Source of the DNA: Paraglaciecola sp. L1A13
Lineage (GTDB): Bacteria; Pseudomonadota; Gammaproteobacteria; Enterobacterales; Alteromonadaceae
Assembly: GCF_009796745.1 (NCBI RefSeq)
Contig: NZ_CP047024.1
Coordinates: forward strand, 3,844,001-3,908,000
Length of the DNA: 64,000 nucleotides
Reading direction: 5' to 3'
How positions within the stretch are numbered: position 1 is the stretch's first letter; each line of letters starts with the position of its first letter. This document shows positions 35,161-44,143 of this stretch, piece after piece. The notes under the pieces are model-generated. The model was not told the origin of the DNA, did not search any database, and saw only the letters and a program-made list of their open reading frames with translations. The position numbers and the translations under genes were made by a program.

Positions 35161-36081
35161 ATGTTATCTCGAGTCGCAAGTAATTTATGTTGGTTGGGAC
35201 GTTATCTAGAGCGGGCAGAAAACACTGCCAGGCTCATCAACGTCAACTCAAACTTATTGTTAGATTTACCCAAAAGCATTGTTCTAGGATGGGAGCCCAT
35301 AATCGATATCGTATCCGATAGAACAACGTATTATGCAAACTATGAAATCGCCGATGAAAGGAGTGTTTTAGGCTTTCTACTCGCCGGACCTAACAATCCC
35401 TCATCCATAGTCGACTCGTTAGAGTATGCTAGGGAAAATGCCAGAACAATTCGCGAAATCATACCCAGAGAGGCATGGGAGCAAATTAACGAACTGTATA
35501 TTTATGGGGATGAAAACCGTCAAAAAGCGCTTTTTAGACGCTCCCGCTATGACTTTCTCACGGAAGTTATTCAGTCAGTACAAAAAATAACCGGTATCTT
35601 AGCTGGCACCATGACCCATGACGAGGGCTACCACTTCTTGAAAATAGGTAGAAATTTAGAAAGAGCAGACATGACCACGCGGATTATTGATGTGCGCTCA
35701 GCCTCCTTACTCCCTGAGACAGAAACGGAACAGTCAGCCTTTGAAAATCTACAATGGATGAGCGTGCTTAAATCGTTGACTGCCTATCAAATGTATCGCC
35801 GAGAGGTACGCCTTAGAATTCGACGCTCAGACGTATTAAAGTTCTTACTACTAGAAGAGAGATTTCCTCGCTCGTTACTACACTCGCTGCAAGAAGTGAG
35901 TAAATGTGTTCAAACGCTACCCAACTATGAAGCCGCGTTGAAGGAAATTGAGGATGTTGAAAAGATGCTAATGAATGCGAACCCACAAACATTGATTCAA
36001 GATAAATTACACCAGTTTATTGACGATGTGCAGCTAGGAATACACCAAGTATTTAATCAACTCGAAGAAACCTATTTTTAA
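35161..36081 (+). CDS. Alpha-E domain protein
   Basis: The alpha-E family (DUF403) is all-helical, with a conserved Glu, and occurs almost only beside circularly permuted ATP-grasp genes. The 306-residue product begins MLSRVASNLCWLGRYLERAE, the family signature, and later has FLKIGRNLERADMTTRIIDVR, a second conserved Glu-Arg-Ala motif. The ATG at 35161 follows the ATP-grasp stop by one base, so the two proteins are made together and may form one enzyme. A longer in-frame reading upstream overlaps the ATP-grasp gene and is rejected. The biochemical role is unknown. Confidence 0.92.
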   Translation: MLSRVASNLCWLGRYLERAENTARLINVNSNLLLDLPKSIVLGWEPIIDIVSDRTTYYANYEIADERSVLGFLLAGPNNPSSIVDSLEYARENARTIREIIPREAWEQINELYIYGDENRQKALFRRSRYDFLTEVIQSVQKITGILAGTMTHDEGYHFLKIGRNLERADMTTRIIDVRSASLLPETETEQSAFENLQWMSVLKSLTAYQMYRREVRLRIRRSDVLKFLLLEERFPRSLLHSLQEVSKCVQTLPNYEAALKEIEDVEKMLMNANPQTLIQDKLHQFIDDVQLGIHQVFNQLEETYF

Positions 36082-36101
36082 CGAGTCAAATAGTTAAGCG
36101 C

Positions 36102-36128
36102 AAAAAAAAGCCCGCTGATTTGCGGGCT
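36102..36128 (-). terminator. Terminator of fabB
   Basis: GCCCGC / GCGGGC with a six-base loop is followed, on the minus strand, by an eight-T run. It lies 26 bases after the fabB stop. Confidence 0.88.
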
Positions 36129-36153
36129 TCCATCAATCATTAACGCTAGATAA

Positions 36154-37368
36154 TTAGCCTTTGTAACGCTGCATCACCAACGTACAGTTTGTGCCACCAA
36201 AGCCGAAGCTATTCGACATAACCGTATTTAATTTTGCATCACGTGTTGTAGTGACTACGTCCATACCTTTTGCGGCTTCATCGAGAGTTTCAATGTTTAT
36301 AGATGGGGCGATAAAATCGTTTTCCATCATCAACAAACTATAGATCGCCTCGTTTACACCCGCTGCACCAAGAGCATGACCCGTCATTGCTTTAGTTGCG
36401 CTTAGTGGTGGTACTTTATCGCCAAAGACTTGGCCAATCGCCCATAACTCCTTTACATCACCGACTGGAGTAGAGGTGCCGTGAGTATTAATATAATCGA
36501 TAGGCTCATCAAGCCCTTCCATTGCCTGATGCATACAACGAACTGCGCCTTCACCTGAAGGAGCAACCATATCAGCACCATCTGATGTAGCACCATAACC
36601 GACAATTTCGCCGTAAATTTTAGCGCCACGAGCCAATGCATGCTCTAGCTCTTCAACTACAACCATACCGCCGCCGCCTGCACCGACGAAACCGTCACGA
36701 TTAGCGTCATAGGTACGTGATGCCTTACTTGGATCATCATTGTACTTGGTAGAAAGTGCTCCCATAGCGTCAAATTCCATAGACAAAGTCCAATGTAATT
36801 CTTCACCGCCACCGGCAAAAATAATATCTTGCTTACCAAGCTGAATTTGCTCTAGCGCGTTGCCAATACAGTGTGCACTGGTGGAACATGCAGAACTAAT
36901 TGAATAGTTAACACCTTTGATTTTGAATGGCGTCGCCAAACAAGCAGATACAGTACTGCCCATACAGCGCGTCACCATGTAAGGTCCTACGCGGCGTAAG
37001 CCTTTTTCACGCAAAATATCGACTGCTTCTACTTGGTGCTGAGAAGATGCGCCGCCTGAACCGGCAATAATACCAGTGCGTACGTTAGATACCATTTCAG
37101 GCGTAAGACCTGAATCTTCCACCGCTTGTTGCATAGCAATGTATGCATAGCCCGCCGCATCCCCCATAAAGCGTAATGTTTTACGGTCGATGTGGTCAGC
37201 TAAGTTAATATCAACTTTACCCCAAACATGACTACGCATGCCATTTTCGGCAAACTGTTCAGAATACGTGATGCCAGAACGTCCCTCTCTAAGGGACTGC
37301 GTGACTTCATTTTTGTTGTTACCAATACTAGAAACTATACCTAGTCCGGTGATAACCGCTCTTCTCAT
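36154..37368 (-). CDS. fabB: 3-oxoacyl-ACP synthase I
   Basis: FabB condenses acyl-ACP with malonyl-ACP and is required for unsaturated fatty acid synthesis. The 404-residue length is normal. The catalytic Cys161 lies in [15 protein letters not shown], the two His in [13 protein letters not shown] and [12 protein letters not shown], and the C-terminal NSFGFGGTN closes the active site. The start is ATG 37368 with AAGGG upstream; a TTG six codons before is rejected. It is divergent from mnmC, the same arrangement as in E. coli, so the neighbourhood is conserved over a large distance. Confidence 0.95.
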   Translation of the reverse strand: MRRAVITGLGIVSSIGNNKNEVTQSLREGRSGITYSEQFAENGMRSHVWGKVDINLADHIDRKTLRFMGDAAGYAYIAMQQAVEDSGLTPEMVSNVRTGIIAGSGGASSQHQVEAVDILREKGLRRVGPYMVTRCMGSTVSACLATPFKIKGVNYSISSACSTSAHCIGNALEQIQLGKQDIIFAGGGEELHWTLSMEFDAMGALSTKYNDDPSKASRTYDANRDGFVGAGGGGMVVVEELEHALARGAKIYGEIVGYGATSDGADMVAPSGEGAVRCMHQAMEGLDEPIDYINTHGTSTPVGDVKELWAIGQVFGDKVPPLSATKAMTGHALGAAGVNEAIYSLLMMENDFIAPSINIETLDEAAKGMDVVTTTRDAKLNTVMSNSFGFGGTNCTLVMQRYKG

Positions 37369-37614
37369 GATTAACCCTTCAAGCAAAAAATTGCTGCTTA
37401 TAAAATTGCCGCATATGGTAACGATTTTAACGTCGCAACTGGTCTGCTCTTCTGTGTATAAAAATCATACATAGTGCCTACAGTTCAACAAATCATCACC
37501 GGTTAAAATAGCAATACAGTTTGGTTTATATAGACTGTTTGGTTTGTTCAGACAGTTACCTTAAACTATCGTGCTTTTGAAGACTAGTCCAAGCATACGC
37601 GGAGACCCACCCGA

Positions 37615-39666
37615 TTGACCATTAAAACAGCATATATTGAATTTAATACCGATGGCACACCACTGGCCACGGATTTTGACGATATTTATTTTTCCGCTGC
37701 CGGCGGCGCGGCCGAAGCCGAACACGTCTTCATTCTGAATAATCAATTGCTCGAACGTTGGTCGCACTGGTCAAAAAATACGTTCGTTATAACCGAAACT
37801 GGTTTTGGTACAGGACTAAATTTTTTAGTCACCCTAGCTGCTTTTAGTCAATTTATTAAACAGAATCCCGATATTCATTTTAACCTACATTTTATTAGTA
37901 CAGAAAAATTTCCGCTAAACCGCAAAGACTTAGTGCAGGCATTGGGGGCTTTTGTTCAATTTAATGACTTAGCAAATGAACTTATTAACCAGTATCCCAT
38001 GCCTTTAACTGGCTGTCATCGAATGACCTTTTGTAATAATCGGGTGATTTTAGATTTATGGCTGGGTGATATCCATGATTCACTCCCGCAAATATATGTG
38101 GATCAAAAGGGATTAGTAGATGCGTGGTTTTTGGACGGTTTTGCGCCCAGCAAGAATCCACAAATGTGGACTCAAGCGTTATTCGAACAAATGGCCAGAC
38201 TTGCCTGCAACGATTGCACATTTTCTACATTTACAGCCGCTGGCTTTGTTAAACGCGGCTTGCGAGATGTCGGCTTTGCCGTTGAAAAACGTAAGGGCCA
38301 TGGTCGTAAACGCGAAATGCTCGCGGGACATATTACTCATCCAAATAGTGAACGACAACAAGCCAAATATTACCATCGATCGGCCTATAGCGGTGCTATT
38401 ACGAAGTCTTTAGAATCGGAGACAAAACCGACCGTTGCCATCATAGGTGCTGGTATTGCTGGGGCTACAGCGGCCTATGCATTGGCGCAAAGAGGGTTTC
38501 AATGTGACATCTATTTCAACGACGCAACTCCCGCACAAGGCGCCTCCGGTAATCCTCAGGCTGGGTTTTATCCTCAATTGAATGTAGATGCCAGCCACAG
38601 CAGTCAAATTAATGCCCATAGCTTCGTATACGCTTCAGGTGTTTATCGAAAACTGTTAGCTGGCGGTTATAATTTTGCCCATCAGTGGTGCGGAGTATTA
38701 CAGCTTGGGTTCAAGCCCGCTTTGGCAGCACGCTACGCAAAACTAATTGACAACAATATTTGGCCCGAAGAATTAGTCCGATATGTAGACTCACAGCAAG
38801 CCCAACAGATAAGTAAATGCGATATGCCCTACAGTGGATTGTTTATGCCTTTAGGCGGCTGGATTGACCCCGCCCAATTAGTCAAAGCGCTATTTAGCGC
38901 TGCAGGGGATTTGAGCCAAACCACATTACATAATAATCAGGCATTGACCGGACTTGCACGACATAACAAGCAGTGGCAATTAAACTTTGATTGCTTAGCT
39001 GAAAATGCTCATAACAAACAATGCCAAGCCAACGCTGATATTGTTATCTACGCCACTGGGGCCCAAAGCCAAAGTGTAACCGATTTGCGTGATTTCCCCT
39101 TGCGTATGGTTCGCGGTCAAGTTGAAGCGATACCTACCCAGCCAGCCTTAGCTAACCTGAATACAGTACTGTGCCATAAAGGATATTTAACCCCAGAATA
39201 TCAAGGGCAACATGCTTTAGGTTCGACTTACGTAAAAGATGATGTGGCGTCGGATTATCGACTTGAAGAACAAACAAAAAACTTGGCGACTCATTATCAA
39301 TCTCTTGAAAAATGCCCATGGGCACAGAATGTTGAAGGAAATGGGACTGGCCGCGCAGCGGTGCGTTGTAGCTCACCAGATCACCTACCATTAGTCGGTG
39401 CATTGGCTGATATTACTAAGCAAAAAAGTGAATTGGTGGATTTATATAAAGCATTTCCCCAAACTCAGTACCCCCAAGGAAGCGACTTGCCAAACCTATT
39501 TATGCTCACCGGTTTAGGCTCTAGAGGATTAACGACTGCCCCAATGATGGCCGAGATACTGGCCAGCCAAATCAGTGGTCAGCCATTGCCTTTACCTAAT
39601 GATTTACTAAATACCTTAAACCCTAACCGCTTTCTTATTCGACAGCTTATTCGCCGAGAAATATAG
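37615..39666 (+). CDS. mnmC: Bifunctional tRNA mnm5s2U34 synthesis protein MnmC
   Basis: MnmC finishes 5-methylaminomethyl-2-thiouridine at the tRNA wobble position. The N-terminal methyltransferase half (about residues 1-240) shows TGFGTGLNFL and WFLDGFAPSKNPQMW; the C-terminal FAD-dependent oxidase half starts with VAIIGAGIAGATAAYALAQR near residue 275 and has GNPQAGFYPQL and the late LTGLGSRGLTTAP. The 683 residues match the fused form (E. coli 668). The start is a TTG, whose product MTIKTAYIEFNTDGTP agrees with the family start. It is divergent from fabB with about 250 bases between, where both promoters must lie. Confidence 0.95.
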   Translation: MTIKTAYIEFNTDGTPLATDFDDIYFSAAGGAAEAEHVFILNNQLLERWSHWSKNTFVITETGFGTGLNFLVTLAAFSQFIKQNPDIHFNLHFISTEKFPLNRKDLVQALGAFVQFNDLANELINQYPMPLTGCHRMTFCNNRVILDLWLGDIHDSLPQIYVDQKGLVDAWFLDGFAPSKNPQMWTQALFEQMARLACNDCTFSTFTAAGFVKRGLRDVGFAVEKRKGHGRKREMLAGHITHPNSERQQAKYYHRSAYSGAITKSLESETKPTVAIIGAGIAGATAAYALAQRGFQCDIYFNDATPAQGASGNPQAGFYPQLNVDASHSSQINAHSFVYASGVYRKLLAGGYNFAHQWCGVLQLGFKPALAARYAKLIDNNIWPEELVRYVDSQQAQQISKCDMPYSGLFMPLGGWIDPAQLVKALFSAAGDLSQTTLHNNQALTGLARHNKQWQLNFDCLAENAHNKQCQANADIVIYATGAQSQSVTDLRDFPLRMVRGQVEAIPTQPALANLNTVLCHKGYLTPEYQGQHALGSTYVKDDVASDYRLEEQTKNLATHYQSLEKCPWAQNVEGNGTGRAAVRCSSPDHLPLVGALADITKQKSELVDLYKAFPQTQYPQGSDLPNLFMLTGLGSRGLTTAPMMAEILASQISGQPLPLPNDLLNTLNPNRFLIRQLIRREI

Positions 39667-39810
39667 CGCGGTTGAAAGATGAAAACATCACCAAAACACC
39701 GAACTTAGAATCTAAGCGAGCGACAGAGAACCCCCGCCTGCTCGCCTAACTAAAAGAGATAAAACTGAGGGCAATCCAGCTCTCATTTTTACCGTTAATC
39801 AACCTAGACT

Positions 39811-40119
39811 TCATTCAGCCCGACTAAACAACTGTTGCCATAAAGCTGAGACTTCGATTTGATCCTGGCCTAACACTTCATTCTTTGCGTATGCCTTTTC
39901 TAAGCTTTTTAACATGTAAGTATTTAGCGTTTCTAGCGAGAAGTCATCTAATCCCAAGGCGTTGCTGCCCACTAATGAAAAATGCCCCGTTAAATAACTG
40001 GCAATAAACAACTCTTGGTCGCTGCCGTCAATTACCACGCTGTCGAGGTAGGCTTGGGTCGAATCTACAAAGTCATCGAACGCTTGTTTTGTCACATCAC
40101 TGTTTATTGATTCATTCAT
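39811..40119 (-). CDS. yfcL: YfcL-family protein
   Basis: A 102-residue cytoplasmic helical protein matching YfcL: GSDQELFIASYLTGHFSLVG, then LKSLEKAYAKNEV and a closing LWQQLF. The function is unknown. In E. coli it follows mnmC and precedes epmC; here the same three genes are near each other, but yfcL is on the minus strand and the ATP-NAD-kinase-like gene lies between it and epmC. Confidence 0.85.
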   Translation of the reverse strand: MNESINSDVTKQAFDDFVDSTQAYLDSVVIDGSDQELFIASYLTGHFSLVGSNALGLDDFSLETLNTYMLKSLEKAYAKNEVLGQDQIEVSALWQQLFSRAE

Positions 40120-40181
40120 TACTCTTTCTAAAGTCCTATAACAATGTAAGTTAGTACATAGGCCGAAAATATATGTTCAAC

Positions 40182-41321
40182 CTATTCAAATTTAGCAATC
40201 GGATACAATACTTGGTCTTTGTACCCTGTGGTTACACTTATCAAGCCCGCGAGCTTTGCATCTAGTGCGATATCACCGGTATCTGCTATAAGGGGTTTAT
40301 TATTCAGTGCCTGTAACTTTCCCTTAGTCGCGACAACTAAAAAGTTCTCGCGACCGATTTGCCGCAATACTGCTGAAGTAAGTTGTTGATTACCGCGACC
40401 AAAAATATGCCCCTGTCCACCAATTAAAGTAATTACTAAGGTGGTAGGTGTCTTGGCAGTATGTTTCAGTAACACATTGGCGGAAACATCACTGGCTACT
40501 AGCTGGCCGTTTTGCACTATATCAACCCCTAGTAAGGTATTGGTCAAGTTGAGCTCTTGCATGATGAAGTCAACAGTTGAACCTGATCCCATAACAAATA
40601 ACCGTTCGGGATGCTCATCCATAAACTCGATAACTTGGGCGGCGATATCCGCTAACACTAATTCATTGGACTCTCTTCCGCCCATTTTTACTGCCTGCAT
40701 ATAACGTAGCTCACTGGGTACGCGCATCTCGCCGTACTGGCGAGCGTTAACACGACCTTGGCGAAACAAAACTTCATCTATATCCATAACGTCAGCGTCT
40801 TGCAGTGTGACAATTTGTCCCTGAATCAACATAGCGACCACACGCCCTGCGGCTTGTGGCGTCACCGCATACACACCTGAATGAATTTTACAGCCCGCTG
40901 GCACGCCCAACACAGGTAACGTTGCAGCAATAATATGACAAATATTGCGTGCGGTACCATCTCCACCAGCGAACAATAGCAAGTCGACATGGTGTGCTTT
41001 TAGCACTTGTGCGCACCGTTCTGTATCAGCCGCTTCGCTTTGTAAGGTTTGTTGCTGGTACACCACTGTGTAATCAAAGCCTAGGTCGGCGGCTAAGGAT
41101 CCGCCCATTTCACCGGCCGCGGTAAAAATATGTAATTGTGTCTTAAAAGGAAGTAACTCTTCGAGGGCTAAGCGGGTACGACTATTTGCTAACTTTTGTG
41201 CGCCTAATGCCAAAGCTTGCGCACGCGTATCAAAACCATCACTGCCTTTTAAAGCTACACTGCCGCCAATACCAGCAAACGGATTAATAATAAGACCTAA
41301 CTTAAATTGTGTTTTCTTCAT
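40182..41321 (-). CDS. ATP-NAD kinase-like protein
   Basis: The 379-residue product belongs to the COG3199 branch of ATP-NAD kinase-like proteins. The motif LLFAGGDGTARNICH is the family's GGDGT signature, and the start GLIINPFAGIGGSVALKGSD and PVLGVPAGCKIHSGVYA are typical. It is longer than NadK and its true substrate is uncertain; AcoX-like proteins of acetoin catabolism share this fold. Its start overlaps the end of epmC by four bases, so it is translationally coupled to it. This gene is not between yfcL and epmC in E. coli, so it is an insertion into an otherwise conserved neighbourhood. Confidence 0.82.
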   Translation of the reverse strand: MKKTQFKLGLIINPFAGIGGSVALKGSDGFDTRAQALALGAQKLANSRTRLALEELLPFKTQLHIFTAAGEMGGSLAADLGFDYTVVYQQQTLQSEAADTERCAQVLKAHHVDLLLFAGGDGTARNICHIIAATLPVLGVPAGCKIHSGVYAVTPQAAGRVVAMLIQGQIVTLQDADVMDIDEVLFRQGRVNARQYGEMRVPSELRYMQAVKMGGRESNELVLADIAAQVIEFMDEHPERLFVMGSGSTVDFIMQELNLTNTLLGVDIVQNGQLVASDVSANVLLKHTAKTPTTLVITLIGGQGHIFGRGNQQLTSAVLRQIGRENFLVVATKGKLQALNNKPLIADTGDIALDAKLAGLISVTTGYKDQVLYPIAKFE

Positions 41322-41968
41322 CGTAGTGACTCCTCCATTAGGTTAGCGAGATCACTTGGCAGCGTAAACTTAGCTGAAGTGATATCCCCAGAGCCATAGA
41401 ATTCAGCTAATAACTTAATAAACAATGCCGCCCTAGGAGGAAAACCATCTCGCAGGTACCGCATCACTTGTTTGTACACATTTAGGGTAAAGGCTTTCGT
41501 GTCAGGCTCAGCACCGTTTAAATTATCCGTGCTGACGCGAAATGGTTTATTAGCCGCGACAGAAAATGCCCATTCAATTGCTTGAGGTTTTATTTCAACT
41601 TGCTCGAATTGTTTTTGTTGTTGCTCGCTGCGACCATCGGGGCAATACCAATAACCATAATCGTTGAGCAAACGCCGTTGTGCTCCGGCTATGCACCAAT
41701 GTGCTATTTCATGCAGCGCACTGGCAAAATAACCATGCGCAAAAATCACTTGGTGATAAACACAACTGCCACCTGCGGGGATATATTCTGGTTCATCTAG
41801 GCCCTTAACCAACCGGGTATTTTCACTTTTACCAAAGGCAGCATAAAATAACGCGATAGCATCTTGATAACGATGTGGCACGTGATGTAATTCACAGTGA
41901 CTTACATCACGTGACGGTTCTGGGGAAGTTAAGGTATTCATTAGGGGCGGCATTCTACCGAACCCCAT
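41318..41968 (-). CDS. epmC: Elongation factor P hydroxylase
   Basis: EpmC (YfcM) hydroxylates the lysylated Lys34 of elongation factor P, finishing the modification that relieves ribosome stalling at polyproline. The product aligns well with YfcM: VIFAHGYFASALHEIAHWCI contains the HExxH metal site, followed by YGYWYCPDGRSE, VEIKPQAIEWAF, and VSTDNLNG. The start could be ATG 41968, 41953 or 41941; none has a strong ribosome site, and the last gives a length (207) closer to the E. coli protein. The modifying partners EpmA and EpmB are not in this window. Confidence 0.93.
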   Translation of the reverse strand: MGFGRMPPLMNTLTSPEPSRDVSHCELHHVPHRYQDAIALFYAAFGKSENTRLVKGLDEPEYIPAGGSCVYHQVIFAHGYFASALHEIAHWCIAGAQRRLLNDYGYWYCPDGRSEQQQKQFEQVEIKPQAIEWAFSVAANKPFRVSTDNLNGAEPDTKAFTLNVYKQVMRYLRDGFPPRAALFIKLLAEFYGSGDITSAKFTLPSDLANLMEESLR

Positions 41969-42067
41969 GCTATAAACTCAAGCCGATAAACGTTCTATTG
42001 TGTTACCTCTTGCTTTGCGTCAAGCTATAGACAGAACTATTTTTCATCTTATCTACTAGGACATACC

Positions 42068-42799
42068 ATGCTAAAAGGTATCGTAAAACCGCTATTAATC
42101 GCCTGCGCGTTCAGCGTTGCTTCTGCTCAGGCATTTGACGTTAAACATACTTCTGTGGCGCCAGTTATCGATGGACAACCAGACGCGATTTGGCAGCAAG
42201 TAAAGTGGCACGATATGCCGTATTTGATGGACGGCACCTTGCCTGAAAAAGCAGATTTTAATGGCCGTTATCGTTTATTGTGGGATGAAAATTACTTGTA
42301 CTTACAAGCTGAAATTACCGACGATACGTTAATTGACACCCATGCAGATCCCCTAGATCGTTACTGGGATGATGATGCTCTTGAGATTTTTGTTGATGGC
42401 GATGCATCAGGTGGAATTCATCAGTTCAACCACACTGCATTGGCATATCACATTGGTCTTGATAACCAAGCAGCTGATATTGGCGATGATGAAAAAGCGC
42501 ATCTGTATAACGATCACATCAACAGCAGTTGGAAGCGCCAATTAGACGCACCCAATACTGTATTGTGGGAAGTGGCAATCAAACGTTATCCGAATGACTA
42601 TACCGATGCTAAGCCAAAAGCACCCATTTTGCTTAAAGCAGGCGATATCATGGGTTTTATGCTGGCCTATTGTGACAATGATGGCAGCGACGTCCGAGAG
42701 CATTTTATGGGCGACCATGACTTTGACGCGCAAAATGGCAGCAAAAACCTAGGTTTCATCACCGCCGACGTATTCGGTAAAATTACCCTTAAAAAATAA
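42068..42799 (+). CDS. Secreted CBM9-like carbohydrate-binding protein
   Basis: The 243-residue exported protein has a signal peptide (about 1-22, ending AQAF) and one domain of the carbohydrate-binding module 9 type: APVIDGQPDAIWQQVKWHDM at the start, RLLWDENYLYLQAEITDD, then YWDDDALEIFVDGD, where the Asp-rich loop usually binds calcium, and WEVAIKR. CBM9 modules bind reducing sugar ends, but there is no attached catalytic domain, so it may bind a sugar in the periplasm or serve as a sensor. It stands alone between epmC, on the other strand, and the following hypothetical gene. Confidence 0.8.
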   Translation: MLKGIVKPLLIACAFSVASAQAFDVKHTSVAPVIDGQPDAIWQQVKWHDMPYLMDGTLPEKADFNGRYRLLWDENYLYLQAEITDDTLIDTHADPLDRYWDDDALEIFVDGDASGGIHQFNHTALAYHIGLDNQAADIGDDEKAHLYNDHINSSWKRQLDAPNTVLWEVAIKRYPNDYTDAKPKAPILLKAGDIMGFMLAYCDNDGSDVREHFMGDHDFDAQNGSKNLGFITADVFGKITLKK

Positions 42800-42850
42800 T
42801 GCCCATTTTCGCTATGGCTCTAGCAAGTCTAAATCAAGCTTGTTAATTAC

Positions 42851-43591
42851 ATGCAGGATTTAATCTCACAAATTTCTCGCCACTTACGCACGGTGGCTGA
42901 AGTTCAAAATGTAGCCCTCGAAACGGGACTACTGCCACTCGTTAAGAGCCTACAAAAGTGGCAAACGCTCCGCATGCAGGCCACTCATCAGGCCCTACTC
43001 AATGATCCGCACCATGCACCCGCACTGCGTTTTTTTGTTGAACAAATATACGGTCCACAAAATTTTGGCCAAAGAGATGCCGACATTGTCCGGGTAGTGC
43101 CCAAAATGCATAAATATATGCCTGATAAGGCACTAAGTTCGTTAGCGTCAGCTCTTCGCTTACAAGCGTTGTCCTTTGAATTGGATTACGCTGTGGCCGT
43201 TAAGTTAAAAGAACAAGCTACGTCTAGGCTCATTTTAATTGACCGCCAGAGCTACGCACAGGCTTATCTTGCGGGTGATAATTTACTCCTACGCCAAGAG
43301 CAAATAGCATTATTAAATACCTTAGGGGTTAACCTGCGTGACGCCGTCGCTGTAAAAGGTGTGACCTTGATGCTTGCTTTGTCAAAGCACCCAGCTAAAG
43401 TAAAAGGCTTACACACGCTACATCAATTTTTGCAAAGTGGCTTCAAAGCGTTTAAGAGAATCCCCAATAGTGAGTTGTTTATGCAAGATATTGTGACTAA
43501 AGAGCAGCGCCTTATGTCACTATTATTTGCCCAGCGGGGGGGAAACCCGTTACCTTATGTGCCTAATACTGAAATTACACTCGAGACATAA
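42851..43591 (+). CDS. FFLEELY-motif-like protein of unknown function
   Basis: A 246-residue soluble helical protein. The stretch FFVEQIYGPQNFGQRDADI (about residues 61-79) matches the pattern of proteins called FFLEELY-motif proteins in gammaproteobacteria; no function is known. A later basic region (HPAKVKGLHTLHQFLQSGF) is conserved in tone but not diagnostic. Its stop is six bases before the thioesterase ATG, so the two probably share a transcript and perhaps a role in lipid or acyl metabolism. Confidence 0.65.
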   Translation: MQDLISQISRHLRTVAEVQNVALETGLLPLVKSLQKWQTLRMQATHQALLNDPHHAPALRFFVEQIYGPQNFGQRDADIVRVVPKMHKYMPDKALSSLASALRLQALSFELDYAVAVKLKEQATSRLILIDRQSYAQAYLAGDNLLLRQEQIALLNTLGVNLRDAVAVKGVTLMLALSKHPAKVKGLHTLHQFLQSGFKAFKRIPNSELFMQDIVTKEQRLMSLLFAQRGGNPLPYVPNTEITLET

Positions 43592-43597
43592 GCTAAT

Positions 43598-44062
43598 ATG
43601 CCAATTCCCTCAGAGCAACTTGCTTGGCTACACTCAAAGCCTTTTATCTGCCAATGGCAAATCAGTCCTGAACAAATTGATCACTATAATCATGTCAATA
43701 ATGTGGCCTATGTCAGCCAACTTGAACGCACCGCGTGGGCTCACTCCAATGCATTAGGACTAAGTATCGAGCAATATCAGGAACTGGATCGAGGCATGGC
43801 TATCAGCCGTCACGAAATTGATTATCTTGCCGCAGCATTGCTGGGGGATACCCTCGCTTGCGCGACTTGGATAATAAGCTGTGATAACAAACTAAAACTG
43901 GCCAGACACTTTCAATTTATTCGGCTTAGCGATGGCTTAACCATGCTAAAAGCGAGAACAGAATTTGTCTGTATTGCCCTAAGCTCAGGTAGACCTAAGC
44001 GAATGCCGAAAATATTTATCGACACGTACATTGGCGCAATGATCCCTGATGACTGTGAATAA
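43598..44062 (+). CDS. Hotdog-fold acyl-CoA thioesterase
   Basis: The 154-residue protein has the 4-hydroxybenzoyl-CoA-thioesterase-type signature: WQISPEQIDHYNHVNNVAYV, with the catalytic Asp/Asn-His stretch, then LERTAWAHSNALG and RHEIDYLAAALLGDTL. Such enzymes hydrolyse acyl-CoA or acyl-ACP esters. It lies six bases after the FFLEELY-like gene. The substrate cannot be told from sequence. Confidence 0.82.
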   Translation: MPIPSEQLAWLHSKPFICQWQISPEQIDHYNHVNNVAYVSQLERTAWAHSNALGLSIEQYQELDRGMAISRHEIDYLAAALLGDTLACATWIISCDNKLKLARHFQFIRLSDGLTMLKARTEFVCIALSSGRPKRMPKIFIDTYIGAMIPDDCE

Positions 44063-44143
44063 ATCCAAATGGAAATAAGCAGTAAAAATAGCTATGCCAG
44101 ACACCCAAATTATGATGCTTTCAAGTCGATGAGTTAACTTAGC

